64,000 bases of DNA from an uncultured Chloroflexota bacterium (lineage in GTDB: Bacteria > Chloroflexota > Chloroflexia > Thermomicrobiales > UBA6265): the NCBI GenBank assembly GCA_937901745.1, contig CALGSZ010000106.1, forward strand, positions 248,001-312,000, in the 5' to 3' direction. Position numbers and translations under genes: made by a program. Below are positions 23,540 to 32,004 of this stretch, one piece after another. Positions within the stretch are counted from its first letter, which is position 1, and each line of letters opens with the position of its first letter. The notes under the pieces are model-generated. The model did no database searches, was not told the origin of the DNA, and saw only the letters and a program-made list of their open reading frames with translations.

Positions 23540-25349
23540 TTCTTTGCCCCGTGATCTCTTCCAGCGACCGCGGCCGGACGGCGATCGTCCGCTCATTACG
23601 GTACGTGACCATGCCCGGCCCCGCGCCTTTGATCTTCCGGACGAAGCGTCGGGGCGCCACATCCACCTCGACTCTGCCACTCTCGCGCGCGGCGCTGAAG
23701 TACGCCGCAAGCGACGCGGCAGCCTCGATCGTCTCTTCGTCCTCGTCGCCGCCTGGCCGCCACCGGACGATCACGTGTGATCCCGGAACGCCCCGCGCGT
23801 GCAGCCAGGTATCGTCCGGCGACGCGACATCGAACGTGATCGCCTCGTTCTCGCGGCCGCTCCTTCCGACATAGATCTGATTGCCATTGATCTCCGCGAC
23901 CGGGCGAGGCCCACGCGGGCGCGTCGTTCGGCGCTGCTCCTTGTGGGGCGCATGTCCGCGATCGGCCTGGTACGCGGCCCACTCCGCCTCTAGCGCCTCG
24001 ATCTCGTCGAAGCGCTCCGCTTGCTCGGCTAGGGTGCGTAGCTGCTCCAGATAGGCCAACTCGTGCTCAGCCTGCTCGATCAGCTCCGGGAGTTGTCGCG
24101 TCGCCGCCTGTGCCTTGCGGTAGCGCTCGAGATACGCCTGTGCGTTCTCCTTCGGGGATAGCTGAGGATCGAGTGGGATGACGATCCCATCGGCATCTAC
24201 CGATGTGTCACCAGGATTGATCTTCCAGAGGTATGCGTAGATGAGCTCGCCCCATTCGCGAAGCCGGTCGGCCTCGGCGGCACCGGACTGCTCCGCGCGA
24301 AGCGACTGGAGTCGCGCGGCCGCGCGCTGGTGAGCCTCCTGCAAGGCCGTGACCAAGCGCGCCCTCCGCTGCGCGTGGCGCATCGGACCGGTCGTGCCGG
24401 CAATGGCGAGTTGAGCGGCTCGCGAGATGGTCTCGACCGCCTCCTCTTGGAGCTGTGCCGCCAGGTGCTGCATCGGCACGGCGGAAAATGCGACCACCTC
24501 GCGTTCCTCGTCCCGGTAGACACGAGGCTGCCAGTCGCTTGTCAGCAGCGGCTCGAAGAGGCGGCGCACCTCGCGCGCCAGTACGGCATCGCTGCCGGGT
24601 GGCAACTGACCGATCGTCGCGTCGGTCTGACCAGCCACCCGGTAGGCGATCTCGCGCGCCATTTGGCCGCTCATCGCGCGGAGCCGACGGCCCAGGACCG
24701 TCGCGAGCTCCACTTCAGGCGGCTCCTCGGCGAGCATCCGCGCCGCCTCTGTCGTCGTCAGACGCCGCGGATCCTGCTTGTCGATCGGGGGCGGGGGCTC
24801 GTACGGCAGCTTGGGCAAGATAGGCCGCACGCGGCTCATCTGCGGGGTGACTCGCTTGACGCTATCGAGGATTTGGCCAGCGTCGTCAACCAAGATCAGG
24901 TTGCTGTGGCGACCCATGATCTCGATGACGAGGTGCGTGTAGATCGGCTCGACTTCGTCCTCGAGCTCCTCGTCTTCGTCGTCTCCCACAGCCGCGTCCT
25001 CCTCGGGAGCCTCTCGCGCCCGCCCGGGCCATTTGGCTATACTGAGGCGAAGGAGACGCTCGAGCGGCGGCTGCTCGATCCCGACGATTCGGCCGCCGCG
25101 CGCGTATTTCCGAAGGAGCAGCGAGAACGGAGTGACGAGCTGAGTATCGAAGGCAGGCTCCTGATCGCTGAGGAAAGCGTACGGCACCTGGTTATTCGCG
25201 CTGGCAACCAGGTACCGCCGCTGGCGAGCCGCGTAGACCTCGATCCCAATCGAGCGAGGATCGAGATGACCAACTCGCTGCACGCGACCATCGAGGATCG
25301 ATGCCGACAATTCATCAGCGAGCGCCGCAATGGTAAGTACGTCAAACAC
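23514..25349 (-). CDS. rqcH: Rqc2/RqcH family ribosome-associated quality control protein (NFACT)
   Basis: Binds stalled 50S subunits carrying peptidyl-tRNA and directs C-terminal Ala tailing; about 611 aa from the chosen start. NFACT-N begins 'VFDVLTIAALADELSASI', then a central coiled-coil region (about residues 290-470) and C-terminal NFACT-R with 'NGNQIYVGRSGRENEAI' and 'DTWLHARGVPGSHVIVR'. The GTG at 25349 is chosen because homologues begin here; a longer GTG start at 25421 would run towards gmk. The position corresponding to the conserved Asp-Arg pair of NFACT-N reads Glu-Arg ('PPLERLLRL'). Also annotated in older literature as a fibronectin-binding protein. Divergent from gmk. Confidence 0.92.
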   Translation of the reverse strand: MFDVLTIAALADELSASILDGRVQRVGHLDPRSIGIEVYAARQRRYLVASANNQVPYAFLSDQEPAFDTQLVTPFSLLLRKYARGGRIVGIEQPPLERLLRLSIAKWPGRAREAPEEDAAVGDDEDEELEDEVEPIYTHLVIEIMGRHSNLILVDDAGQILDSVKRVTPQMSRVRPILPKLPYEPPPPIDKQDPRRLTTTEAARMLAEEPPEVELATVLGRRLRAMSGQMAREIAYRVAGQTDATIGQLPPGSDAVLAREVRRLFEPLLTSDWQPRVYRDEEREVVAFSAVPMQHLAAQLQEEAVETISRAAQLAIAGTTGPMRHAQRRARLVTALQEAHQRAAARLQSLRAEQSGAAEADRLREWGELIYAYLWKINPGDTSVDADGIVIPLDPQLSPKENAQAYLERYRKAQAATRQLPELIEQAEHELAYLEQLRTLAEQAERFDEIEALEAEWAAYQADRGHAPHKEQRRTTRPRGPRPVAEINGNQIYVGRSGRENEAITFDVASPDDTWLHARGVPGSHVIVRWRPGGDEDEETIEAAASLAAYFSAARESGRVEVDVAPRRFVRKIKGAGPGMVTYRNERTIAVRPRSLEEITGQRSQASGDGR

Positions 25350-25425
25350 GACCGATGCTTCCGCCGAAGTAATGTCCGACTCTCGCGCCGGCGGGGCGGT
25401 GAGTCGTGATGGACGGGACACTGCG

Positions 25426-26082
25426 GTGACTCATCCACTCGATCCCACGGGCGAGAGTGGCGACCTGTTCCTGGCCGACCTACGTGCCCGGCGCCGCCCA
25501 AGGCTCTTCGTCATCTCGGGTCCGTCCGGCGTCGGCAAGGATACCGTCATCGAGCGACTCCGCGACGTTTACCCTGAGGCGCATTTCGCCGTCACCGCGA
25601 CCACCCGGCCCCGCCGGCCGGGCGAGATTGACGGTGTGCACTATATCTTTCTCGACCCCGATTCGTTCGCCGCTCGGCTAGAGGAAGGCGAGTTCCTCGA
25701 ATCCGCGCGCGTTTATGGGCATCTCTACGGCGTGCCGAAGGCTCCTGTGCGACATGCCTTGGCCCGCGGCCAAGACGTGATCGTCAAAGTCGACGTGCAA
25801 GGCGCGGCGTCCATCCGGCAAATCGCTCCAAACGCTACCTTCATCTTCCTCGCGCCGGAATCGATGTCGCAGCTGCTGCAGCAACTCCAGGCACGCAAGA
25901 CGGACGATCCCGAGATCCTGATGGGCCGCTTCCTGGCCGCGGAGCGCGAGCTGCGCCGCGCCCACGAGTTCGATTACCTCGTCTTCAACGAGCCGGACAA
26001 GATCGACACGACGATCAAGCAGATCTGCGCGATCATCGAGGCTGAGCAGAGCCGCATCCACCAGCCCGAGATCGTCCTCTGA
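25426..26082 (+). CDS. gmk: Guanylate kinase
   Basis: Phosphorylates GMP to GDP with ATP; cytosolic, about 218 aa. P-loop 'GPSGVGKDTVIERL', GMP-binding block 'ATTRPRRPGEIDGVHY', 'EGEFLESARVYGHLYGVPK' and 'VDVQGAASIRQ' are all intact. The start is not certain: GTG 25426 avoids overlap with divergent rqcH, while GTG 25399 and ATG 25372 are in frame and would add 9-18 residues. None has a strong ribosome site. The C-terminal tail 'EAEQSRIHQPEIVL' is as in homologues. No rpoZ gene follows, although gmk-rpoZ is a common pairing. Confidence 0.95.
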   Translation: MTHPLDPTGESGDLFLADLRARRRPRLFVISGPSGVGKDTVIERLRDVYPEAHFAVTATTRPRRPGEIDGVHYIFLDPDSFAARLEEGEFLESARVYGHLYGVPKAPVRHALARGQDVIVKVDVQGAASIRQIAPNATFIFLAPESMSQLLQQLQARKTDDPEILMGRFLAAERELRRAHEFDYLVFNEPDKIDTTIKQICAIIEAEQSRIHQPEIVL

Positions 26083-26319
26083 TACAGACGCGCCTTAGCG
26101 ATCTGTGGCCTGGCCAGCACAGCCTATAATCCGAACTTCAACGGCAGCCGAGACATCGTCCCGGCACGTATACCCAGTGCGGCGAGCCGCGCACGCGCGA
26201 CGGTCGCCGGATCGGAGTATTCTCGGAGAAGCTTGACGGCAACGTGTTTCCATTCGCTCGGCGCGGCTGGCTCAGGTCAACCGATTGCGCCAGGAGCGAT
26301 GAAAGGCCGAGGTGTCCGG

Positions 26320-27084
26320 ATGTCCCATCGCACGCACCCCCTTCTCTGTCGCCAATTGCCCGTCGTCATCGCCCTTGGGCTCCTCCTGCACGCGCTCGCC
26401 CTCATCGGGAGTCCAGTGACCGCGCAGGAAGACGTGACGGCGGTCATCACCCGCGCTGCCGAGCGAATGGCAAAGGTCCAATCGTTCCATTTCACCGTCA
26501 CGACGCCGCGCGGCAAGACGCAGATTACTGAGCAGATCGAGCTCGCCGGAGTAGAAGGGGACATTCAGCGCCCCGACCGATTCCGCGCCTCGTTCACCGC
26601 GAAGGCGGCCGTGGTCACGCTGACCGTCAAGGTCGTTGGCATCGGCAATAAGATTTGGGTCACCAATCCGATGGCGTCGGAAGAGACCTACATTGAAGTG
26701 GACGGGGCCGAGATTGTCGCGCTCCCGGTGACCGACCTCCTCAATCCGGACCGCCTCATCACCGCCGCGGTCAACCTGATCGAGAACCCGGAGATCGCCG
26801 GGGAGGACAAGATCAATGGCGCGCAGACAACGCACGTCAAGGGCACGCTCGACCCGCGTCGAATCGAGGAGCTCGCCGGAACGCCCGTGCCGGAGCTGAC
26901 CGACATCGAGCCGCTCGACGTCTCCTTGTGGATCGACGGCGAAGGGCTGGTCGTGCGCGCCGAGCTGACTGGCCGGTTGACGCCTTCCGAGACGGGGATC
27001 ATCGTGCGCCGCCTCGACCTCTCAAATTTCGACGAGCCGATCACCATCGAGCCGCCGGAGAACGTCGAGACCGCCGGGCCATAA
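26320..27084 (+). CDS. LppX/LprAFG-like secreted protein (LolA-like fold)
   Basis: Exported protein of about 254 aa. The hydrophobic N-terminal segment 'LPVVIALGLLLHALALIG' ends at a likely signal-peptidase I site near 'VTAQE'; no lipobox cysteine is seen. 'AAERMAKVQSFHFTVTT', 'ITAAVNLIENPEIAGEDKIN' and 'HVKGTLDPRRIEEL' with 'SLWIDGEGLVVRAEL' match the LppX_LprAFG family, which binds lipids or glycolipids at the envelope in Actinobacteria and Chloroflexota. ATG 26320 has GAGG seven bases upstream and is preferred over ATG 26299. It lies 170 bases before the IclR gene and may be unrelated to it. Confidence 0.75.
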   Translation: MSHRTHPLLCRQLPVVIALGLLLHALALIGSPVTAQEDVTAVITRAAERMAKVQSFHFTVTTPRGKTQITEQIELAGVEGDIQRPDRFRASFTAKAAVVTLTVKVVGIGNKIWVTNPMASEETYIEVDGAEIVALPVTDLLNPDRLITAAVNLIENPEIAGEDKINGAQTTHVKGTLDPRRIEELAGTPVPELTDIEPLDVSLWIDGEGLVVRAELTGRLTPSETGIIVRRLDLSNFDEPITIEPPENVETAGP

Positions 27085-27252
27085 CTCTGGTTCGCCTTGA
27101 TACTTCAATTCTGAAAGCGAGTTACCGCTGGCGGCGGATGCCGCGCATTGCAGCGTCGTATCCGCATGAATCCATGCTGATGTGCACTTGCAACGGCCCT
27201 CCCTCGCCGGGTAAAGTGCTGCCCACGATCGAGCAGTAGAGTGAATCGGTTG

Positions 27253-28074
27253 ATGTCTTCCGAGACGCCGACACAGACAGGCTCGCAGGCGGTCGAGCGG
27301 GCACTTGCGATCCTGGAACTCTTGCGCAACGCCTCTGGTGAGCTGGGCGTGCACGAGATCGCTCGCCGGCTGAACCTGCGGCCCCCGACAGTCCATCGCT
27401 TGCTCCAAGCGCTCGCCCGGCACGGCCTCGTGCAACGGCACCCGACGCGCCGCACCTACGGCCTGGGCTGGAAGCTCGTGGATTACGCCAATGTCGTCAT
27501 CCACAACACTCAGTACGCCGCGGAGGCGGACGATATTGTCAAGGGACTGCGCGATCTGACGGGCGAAACGGCGGCGCTCCAGGTCCGTGTCGGTTTCGAT
27601 CGTGTCTGTGTCGTGGAATATGAGAGTCACCAAGACCTGCGGCGCTCGATGGGAGTGGGACGGCGCATCCCGCTCCACGCCGGCTCGAGCGGACGTGCCA
27701 TCTTGGCATTCTTGGAGCCCGGAGAGCTCTCCTTTATTCTGAAAACGTCTCCGCCCCGTCCCTCGAACGACTACGACGTCCTCGAGATCTCGACGATCCA
27801 CCGGCTCCTCGAAGAGACGCGGCAGACGGGTTACGCGCAGAGCGAGCCACGGGAGGAGCGGGTCGCGGGAATCGCCGCGCTGTCGACGCCATTCTTTCAG
27901 TTCAACGGCATCGTGGCAGGGGCGCTGTCCATTTCCGGCCCGTCAGTGCGTTGGACGCGCGCTGCACGGCAGCGGTATGTGCCTGACCTCTTGCGCGCCG
28001 GCCAGGAGCTTTCACGACGGCTCGGCAGCCAGCGATGGTTTCCCTGGTACGAACGGTCGGACGCCGCCTCGTAG
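27253..28074 (+). CDS. IclR family transcriptional regulator
   Basis: Cytosolic regulator, about 273 aa. N-terminal winged helix-turn-helix: 'RALAILELLRNASGELGVHE' then 'RRLNLRPPTVHRLLQAL' (about residues 35-50). The C-terminal IclR effector domain includes 'GETAALQVRVGFDRVCVVE', 'IPLHAGSSGRAILAFL' and 'VAGIAALSTPFF'. It precedes a nucleoside hydrolase by about 50 bases on the same strand and faces a converging nucleoside-related operon, so it probably controls that catabolic set; the inducer may be a nucleoside or base. Start: ATG 27253, with GTG 27241 as the alternative. Confidence 0.9.
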   Translation: MSSETPTQTGSQAVERALAILELLRNASGELGVHEIARRLNLRPPTVHRLLQALARHGLVQRHPTRRTYGLGWKLVDYANVVIHNTQYAAEADDIVKGLRDLTGETAALQVRVGFDRVCVVEYESHQDLRRSMGVGRRIPLHAGSSGRAILAFLEPGELSFILKTSPPRPSNDYDVLEISTIHRLLEETRQTGYAQSEPREERVAGIAALSTPFFQFNGIVAGALSISGPSVRWTRAARQRYVPDLLRAGQELSRRLGSQRWFPWYERSDAAS

Positions 28075-28122
28075 CCGGCGCGGCGCCATTTCTGAAAGAC
28101 CAGAGTCAATTCGGAGGGCAAT

Positions 28123-29112
28123 GTGACACAACAGACCGGTGACGGCGGCTCGGCGCCGGAGCGAATCCCCGTGCTGCTGGATTGCGATCCCGGCATTGAT
28201 GACGCGATGGCGATCTTCTACGGCCTCGGCGCACCGGAGATCGACATCCTCGCGATCGGCACCGTCTGGGGCAACGTCCCCGTCGAGACCGCCACCTCTA
28301 ACGCCCTCCGACTCTTAGAGATAGCGGGCCGCCCAGACATTCCCGTCGCGCAGGGCGCGCCCCGGCCGCTCATGGGGCCGGAACCAACCTTCTCCGGAAT
28401 CATCCACGGCAAGGACGGTCAAGGGAACGCCAACCTGCCGCCACCAACGACGCGGCCGACAGGCGAGAGCGCAGCGGAGCAAATCGTCCGCCTCAGCCGC
28501 GAGCGGCCGGGCGAGCTGACCTTGGTCGCAGTTGGACCGCTGACCAACCTGGCAATCGCCGTCTCGCTCGATCCGACGCTTGCCAGCCGCATCAAGTCAG
28601 TGGTGATCATGGGCGGAGCGTTTCTCGTTCCTGGGAATGCCCGTCCGGTCGGCGAGGCGAACATCTGGCACGATCCTGAGGCCGCCCAGATCGTCCTTGA
28701 CGCGGGCTGGCCGGTCACTGTCGTCGGGCTCGACGTGACCACGAAAGCGCGCGTCAGCCAGGAAGTCTTCGATCAGCTCCGCGACTCGGGCACATCCGCC
28801 GGGCGTCACCTTCACCGCATCGTGGGGACCTATCTAGACGCCTACGAGCAGCGATACGGCCGGCGCGAGGGCGCGATGCACGACGCGCTGGCGCTCGGCA
28901 TCGCCGCCGATCCGACGCTGGTTCTGCGAGCGCCGCGCACCCGCGTCGACGTCGAGCTAACTGGCCAGCACACCCGGGGCATGACGGTGGCCGACCTACG
29001 CTGGTGGATCACCCGCGAGGACGCGAACGCGAGCGTGGTGTTGGAAGCGGATACGGAGCGATTCATCCAGCGATGGATCGAGGTGATCGGCGGCGGGACA
29101 GGAGCGCCCTAA
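28123..29112 (+). CDS. Nucleoside hydrolase (IunH/RihC-like)
   Basis: Hydrolyses the N-glycosidic bond of ribonucleosides to base plus ribose; cytosolic, 329 aa. The calcium-binding Asp cluster 'LLDCDPGIDDAMAIFYGL' is at about residues 18-35. 'VAVGPLTNLAIAVSLDP', 'VIMGGAF' and 'EANIWHDPEAAQIVLDAG' are IunH signatures, with the catalytic His in 'MHDALALGIA'. GTG at 28123 has GGAGGG upstream. Exact base preference cannot be read. It follows the IclR regulator and converges with the deoxyribosyltransferase operon, forming a nucleoside-use locus. Confidence 0.92.
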   Translation: MTQQTGDGGSAPERIPVLLDCDPGIDDAMAIFYGLGAPEIDILAIGTVWGNVPVETATSNALRLLEIAGRPDIPVAQGAPRPLMGPEPTFSGIIHGKDGQGNANLPPPTTRPTGESAAEQIVRLSRERPGELTLVAVGPLTNLAIAVSLDPTLASRIKSVVIMGGAFLVPGNARPVGEANIWHDPEAAQIVLDAGWPVTVVGLDVTTKARVSQEVFDQLRDSGTSAGRHLHRIVGTYLDAYEQRYGRREGAMHDALALGIAADPTLVLRAPRTRVDVELTGQHTRGMTVADLRWWITREDANASVVLEADTERFIQRWIEVIGGGTGAP

Positions 29113-29122
29113 GAGCGCTCCT
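29100..29122. terminator. Bidirectional terminator between nucleoside hydrolase and deoxyribosyltransferase genes
   Basis: AGGAGCGC (29100-29107) pairs perfectly with 29115-29122 around a 7-base loop holding the TAA stop of the hydrolase. On the plus strand it is followed by TCCTCTTAG. The genes converge here with only 15 bases between them. Confidence 0.65.
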
Positions 29123-29127
29123 TCCTC

Positions 29128-29610
29128 TTAGTTGGCACCCGCGCCGAGCGCCTTCAGGAGGTCTTCGGTGGTGGTGACGATCGTCCCACCCGAGGCTTCG
29201 ATCCAATACTGCACCTGCAGATTGACGATCGCTCCCGGGTTTTCTCCCGTTTGTCGAAAGTCGGTCCGCAGCCCCCAAATGCGCTTCCCGAGCCCATAGG
29301 CGAAGCCGATTTCGCTCGCGGTTCCGGAGTCGACATCCACGCCATCTAGCACGGCAACCATCGCGTCCGATCGCCGGATGGCTGCCTCATTCGCGGCCGC
29401 GATGCGGTGATTGAGCTCGTGCATCCTTGCCGCGTACTCGTGCCTGTCTGTCAAGGCGTTGACCTTCTCGCGCTCCTCCTTGGGAATCGTCCCAAAGGCC
29501 CACGGGTTTTCGACGTGCGCGAACCGCTCCAAGGCTTGCACCAACTCATGCATGAACGGCCTGGTCGAGGTCGCGAACCCCAAGGGCGATGCGAGATAGA
29601 TACGAATCAT
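29128..29610 (-). CDS. Nucleoside 2-deoxyribosyltransferase
   Basis: Moves or hydrolyses deoxyribose from a 2'-deoxynucleoside through a covalent enzyme intermediate; 160 aa, the family size. N-terminal 'IRIYLASPLGFA' is the Rossmann-like start; 'RRSDAMVAVLDGVDVDSG' followed by 'TASEIGFAYGLGKR' gives the conserved Asp and catalytic Glu (about residue 100). Ribosome site AAGGTGAGGGG lies just before the ATG. It is the last gene of the converging ABC-amidohydrolase operon, 60 bases after a permease gene. Together with the nucleoside hydrolase it covers both deoxy- and ribonucleosides. An ADP-ribosyl or hydrolase role in the same fold cannot be excluded. Confidence 0.85.
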   Translation of the reverse strand: MIRIYLASPLGFATSTRPFMHELVQALERFAHVENPWAFGTIPKEEREKVNALTDRHEYAARMHELNHRIAAANEAAIRRSDAMVAVLDGVDVDSGTASEIGFAYGLGKRIWGLRTDFRQTGENPGAIVNLQVQYWIEASGGTIVTTTEDLLKALGAGAN

Positions 29611-29671
29611 CCCCTCACCTTCTCCGCCGAGCTAACAGGCATTCACCGCCATTCAGCCGCGCGTGCGCGGA

Positions 29672-30556
29672 TTACCCCTTCAGCGCTCCCTCCGACAATC
29701 CATGGACGATGAAGCGCTGGAACACGAGCACCAGCAAGACCACCGGCAGGCTGCCGACGATGCCCGCCGCGAACATCGTCTCGTAGGCGGTAGTGTCCTG
29801 GCCAATGTACTGTGCGAGCCGAACGGGGAACGTCTTTGTGTCGGAGTCTGTGAGGACCGAGGCGAGGAGAAATTCGTTCCAAGCGCCAATGAAGGCGAAG
29901 ATGCCCGTGCTGACGAATCCCGGCATCGAGAGGGGCAGGACGACTCGGTAGATCGTCTGGAGCCGAGTCGCGCCGTCAACGAGGGAAGCCTCTTCCACTT
30001 CGTACGGCAGTGATATGAAGAAGGAGCGCAGGAGCCAGACGACGTACGGCAGCGTGAAGCTGAGATACGCCAGAATCAGCCCGGCGTAGCTGTAGAGCAA
30101 GCCAGCGTACCGGAGAACGACGAACATCGGTATGAGCAGCACCATCGTCGGGAGCATCTGGCTGCCCAGGACAAATAGGAAGAGCGGCCGCTTGATGGGC
30201 ACCCGCATGCGCGCGAAGGCGTAGGCGGCGAGCGTCCCGACGAAGAGCGACAGCAACGTCGCGAACGCCGCGACGAGAAAGCTGTTGGCGAGCGCCGAGA
30301 GGAGCGACGAGTCCGCGAGGACGGCGCGATAGTTCTCGATATAGATCTTGTTGGGGAACCAGCTCGGGGGCTTGGCAAAGAGTCGCACGCGCGGCTGGAA
30401 GCTGGAGACGAGCAGCCACGCCATCGGCGCCAGCGTGTAGGCGAGGAAGACGAGAGCCAGCCCCACCTTGAGCGCGCGAGACAAAGATGGGGCGGACGCT
30501 CTCGACCGTGGGCGAGCCGTGGCAAGGGATTTGGTTTCCGTGCGCAGCGTGGCCAT
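29672..30556 (-). CDS. ABC transporter permease, CUT1 (MalG-like)
   Basis: Inner-membrane permease, 294 aa, six hydrophobic helices. About 28 polar residues precede 'ALKVGLALVFLAYTLAPMAW'. The EAA loop 'EEASLVDGATRLQTIYRVVL' (about 194-213) and the C-terminal 'RFIVHGLSEGALKG' are typical of MalG-type permeases. The ATG has GAGGAG eight bases upstream. It follows the binding-protein gene by 97 bases, separated by a perfect hairpin, and precedes the deoxyribosyltransferase gene. Its partner is the MalF-like permease at 32005-32943. The family usually moves sugars or polyols; context hints at a nucleoside. No ATPase gene is nearby. Confidence 0.9.
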   Translation of the reverse strand: MATLRTETKSLATARPRSRASAPSLSRALKVGLALVFLAYTLAPMAWLLVSSFQPRVRLFAKPPSWFPNKIYIENYRAVLADSSLLSALANSFLVAAFATLLSLFVGTLAAYAFARMRVPIKRPLFLFVLGSQMLPTMVLLIPMFVVLRYAGLLYSYAGLILAYLSFTLPYVVWLLRSFFISLPYEVEEASLVDGATRLQTIYRVVLPLSMPGFVSTGIFAFIGAWNEFLLASVLTDSDTKTFPVRLAQYIGQDTTAYETMFAAGIVGSLPVVLLVLVFQRFIVHGLSEGALKG

Positions 30557-30608
30557 CGCCCGATCTCCTCACTCCGCCGGACAGCAGCAAACTCGCGCGA
30601 CGAGAGCC

Positions 30609-30637
30609 GCGCCGGGCTGATGGCCGCCGCCCGGCGC
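30609..30637 (-). other. Perfect 9-bp stem-loop inside the ABC operon, after the binding-protein gene
   Basis: GCGCCGGGC (30609-30617) pairs with 30629-30637 around an 11-base loop. It begins 16 bases after the binding-protein stop and ends 53 bases before the next permease. In this position such hairpins often raise binding-protein mRNA over permease mRNA; here that is inference. Confidence 0.55.
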
Positions 30638-30653
30638 TGCCCCCAACACGCCG

Positions 30654-31931
30654 TTACTCGCCGACGATGCGGCGAACTCCCTCCTCCGCGTCCGCGAGCG
30701 CGTCCTCGACGCTCTTCGACCCGCGCAGGGCGGCGACCAGCTCGTTCGACAGCACTCGGTTGACCTCGCTCGACTCCGGAAGCGTGACCGACATCCCCAT
30801 CTTGTACTGGGATTGTTCGGCAACGACCTGGAAGTTCGGATACTTCTCCAGGACCTCCGGATCGTTGAGCACGTCCGGGCGAGCCGGGATGCGGCCGAGG
30901 ACGAGCGCCATCTGCTTCTGCTGTTCGGCGGTGGTCACGAATTTCACGAACTCCCAGGCGAGATCCTTGTTCTTGGAAGCCGCGGGGATGCCGATCGCGC
31001 CGGTCTCGCTGTAGCTCGCGCTCGGGAGTGTCGCGCCGGGAACCAGCGCGACTTTGACCTTCCCGACAATCTTCGACTTCTCAGGATCGTTGGCGGAGGC
31101 GAACACTTGAGGCGTGTTGAGCATCATGGCGATGCTGCCCTGGTTGAAGATGTCCATGGTGTTGCCGGTCGCGGTCAGCTCGAAGGATGCCGGATCGGTG
31201 ACCTCCTTCTCGATGAACGCGAGCATCTCCTGCAGAGCCTCGCGCCCCTCCGGAGAGTTGAAGGTCGGCTGCCGCCCATCGAACAGCTCACCGCCCCTGG
31301 CGCGCAGGTGGATCGTGAAGTGATTGATGGAGAGCGTCGAGCCAAGCGTCATGATGTAGCCGTAGGCGCCGTCGCCCGTGTGCTGCTCCGCGAGCGTGAG
31401 CACGTCGTCCCACGTTTTCGGCGCTTCCTGGACAAAGTCGGTGTTGAAGTAGAACTGCCAGAGCCAAAGATAGCGCGGCACGCCGTAGACCTGGCCGTCG
31501 TAGCTCAGGTAATCGAAGCCGTTCGGGATGAACTCCTCCCGCATCTCCGGCGTGATCCGATCGGTGATCGGCTCGAGGAAGCCCTTCGACCCGAACTCGG
31601 CGACCCAGTCATCGCGCAGGTGGACGACATCGTAGTCGCTGCTGCCGCCGACGAAAGCGGCCAGGTACCGGTCGTGCAACTGCGGGAACGGAACGTCTTC
31701 GTAGTTGACTTTGATGCCGGTCGCTTCGGTGAACGCGGCCGCCTGGTCCTTCCAGAACTGCGGCGAGTCGAAGGCAATCGTGATCTCCCTTTGGTCCTGC
31801 GCACTGACGTGCCGGAGGAAGAACGGGCCAACGGCATTGGCGCCGAGAGCAGCGCTGCCCGCCGCTCCACCGGCAGCGGCGATGAACCTTCGCCTCGAGA
31901 TTCGACGTCGTTCCACTGGCTTCTCAGTCAT
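30654..31931 (-). CDS. ABC transporter extracellular solute-binding protein (family 1), Tat leader
   Basis: Extracytoplasmic receptor for the CUT1-type importer, 425 aa. The leader 'RRRISRRRFIAAAGGAAGS' is a twin-arginine signal and ends near 'HVSAQ'. Mature features include 'FDSPQFWKDQAAAFTEATGI', 'YDVVHLRDDWVAEFGSKGFL' and 'ASKNKDLAWEFVKF'. The ATG at 31931 has AAGGAGGG upstream; the in-frame sequence before it looks non-coding. It lies between the two permease genes. Neighbouring nucleoside enzymes suggest the ligand may be a nucleoside rather than a sugar, but nothing in the sequence proves it. Confidence 0.88.
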   Translation of the reverse strand: MTEKPVERRRISRRRFIAAAGGAAGSAALGANAVGPFFLRHVSAQDQREITIAFDSPQFWKDQAAAFTEATGIKVNYEDVPFPQLHDRYLAAFVGGSSDYDVVHLRDDWVAEFGSKGFLEPITDRITPEMREEFIPNGFDYLSYDGQVYGVPRYLWLWQFYFNTDFVQEAPKTWDDVLTLAEQHTGDGAYGYIMTLGSTLSINHFTIHLRARGGELFDGRQPTFNSPEGREALQEMLAFIEKEVTDPASFELTATGNTMDIFNQGSIAMMLNTPQVFASANDPEKSKIVGKVKVALVPGATLPSASYSETGAIGIPAASKNKDLAWEFVKFVTTAEQQKQMALVLGRIPARPDVLNDPEVLEKYPNFQVVAEQSQYKMGMSVTLPESSEVNRVLSNELVAALRGSKSVEDALADAEEGVRRIVGE

Positions 31932-32004
31932 CCGGCCCTCCTTTCGCTCGGCACTCCACGATGCAACGCGCTCGGAACGATCAAGCACACCCCGCGGTTC
32001 GGGA

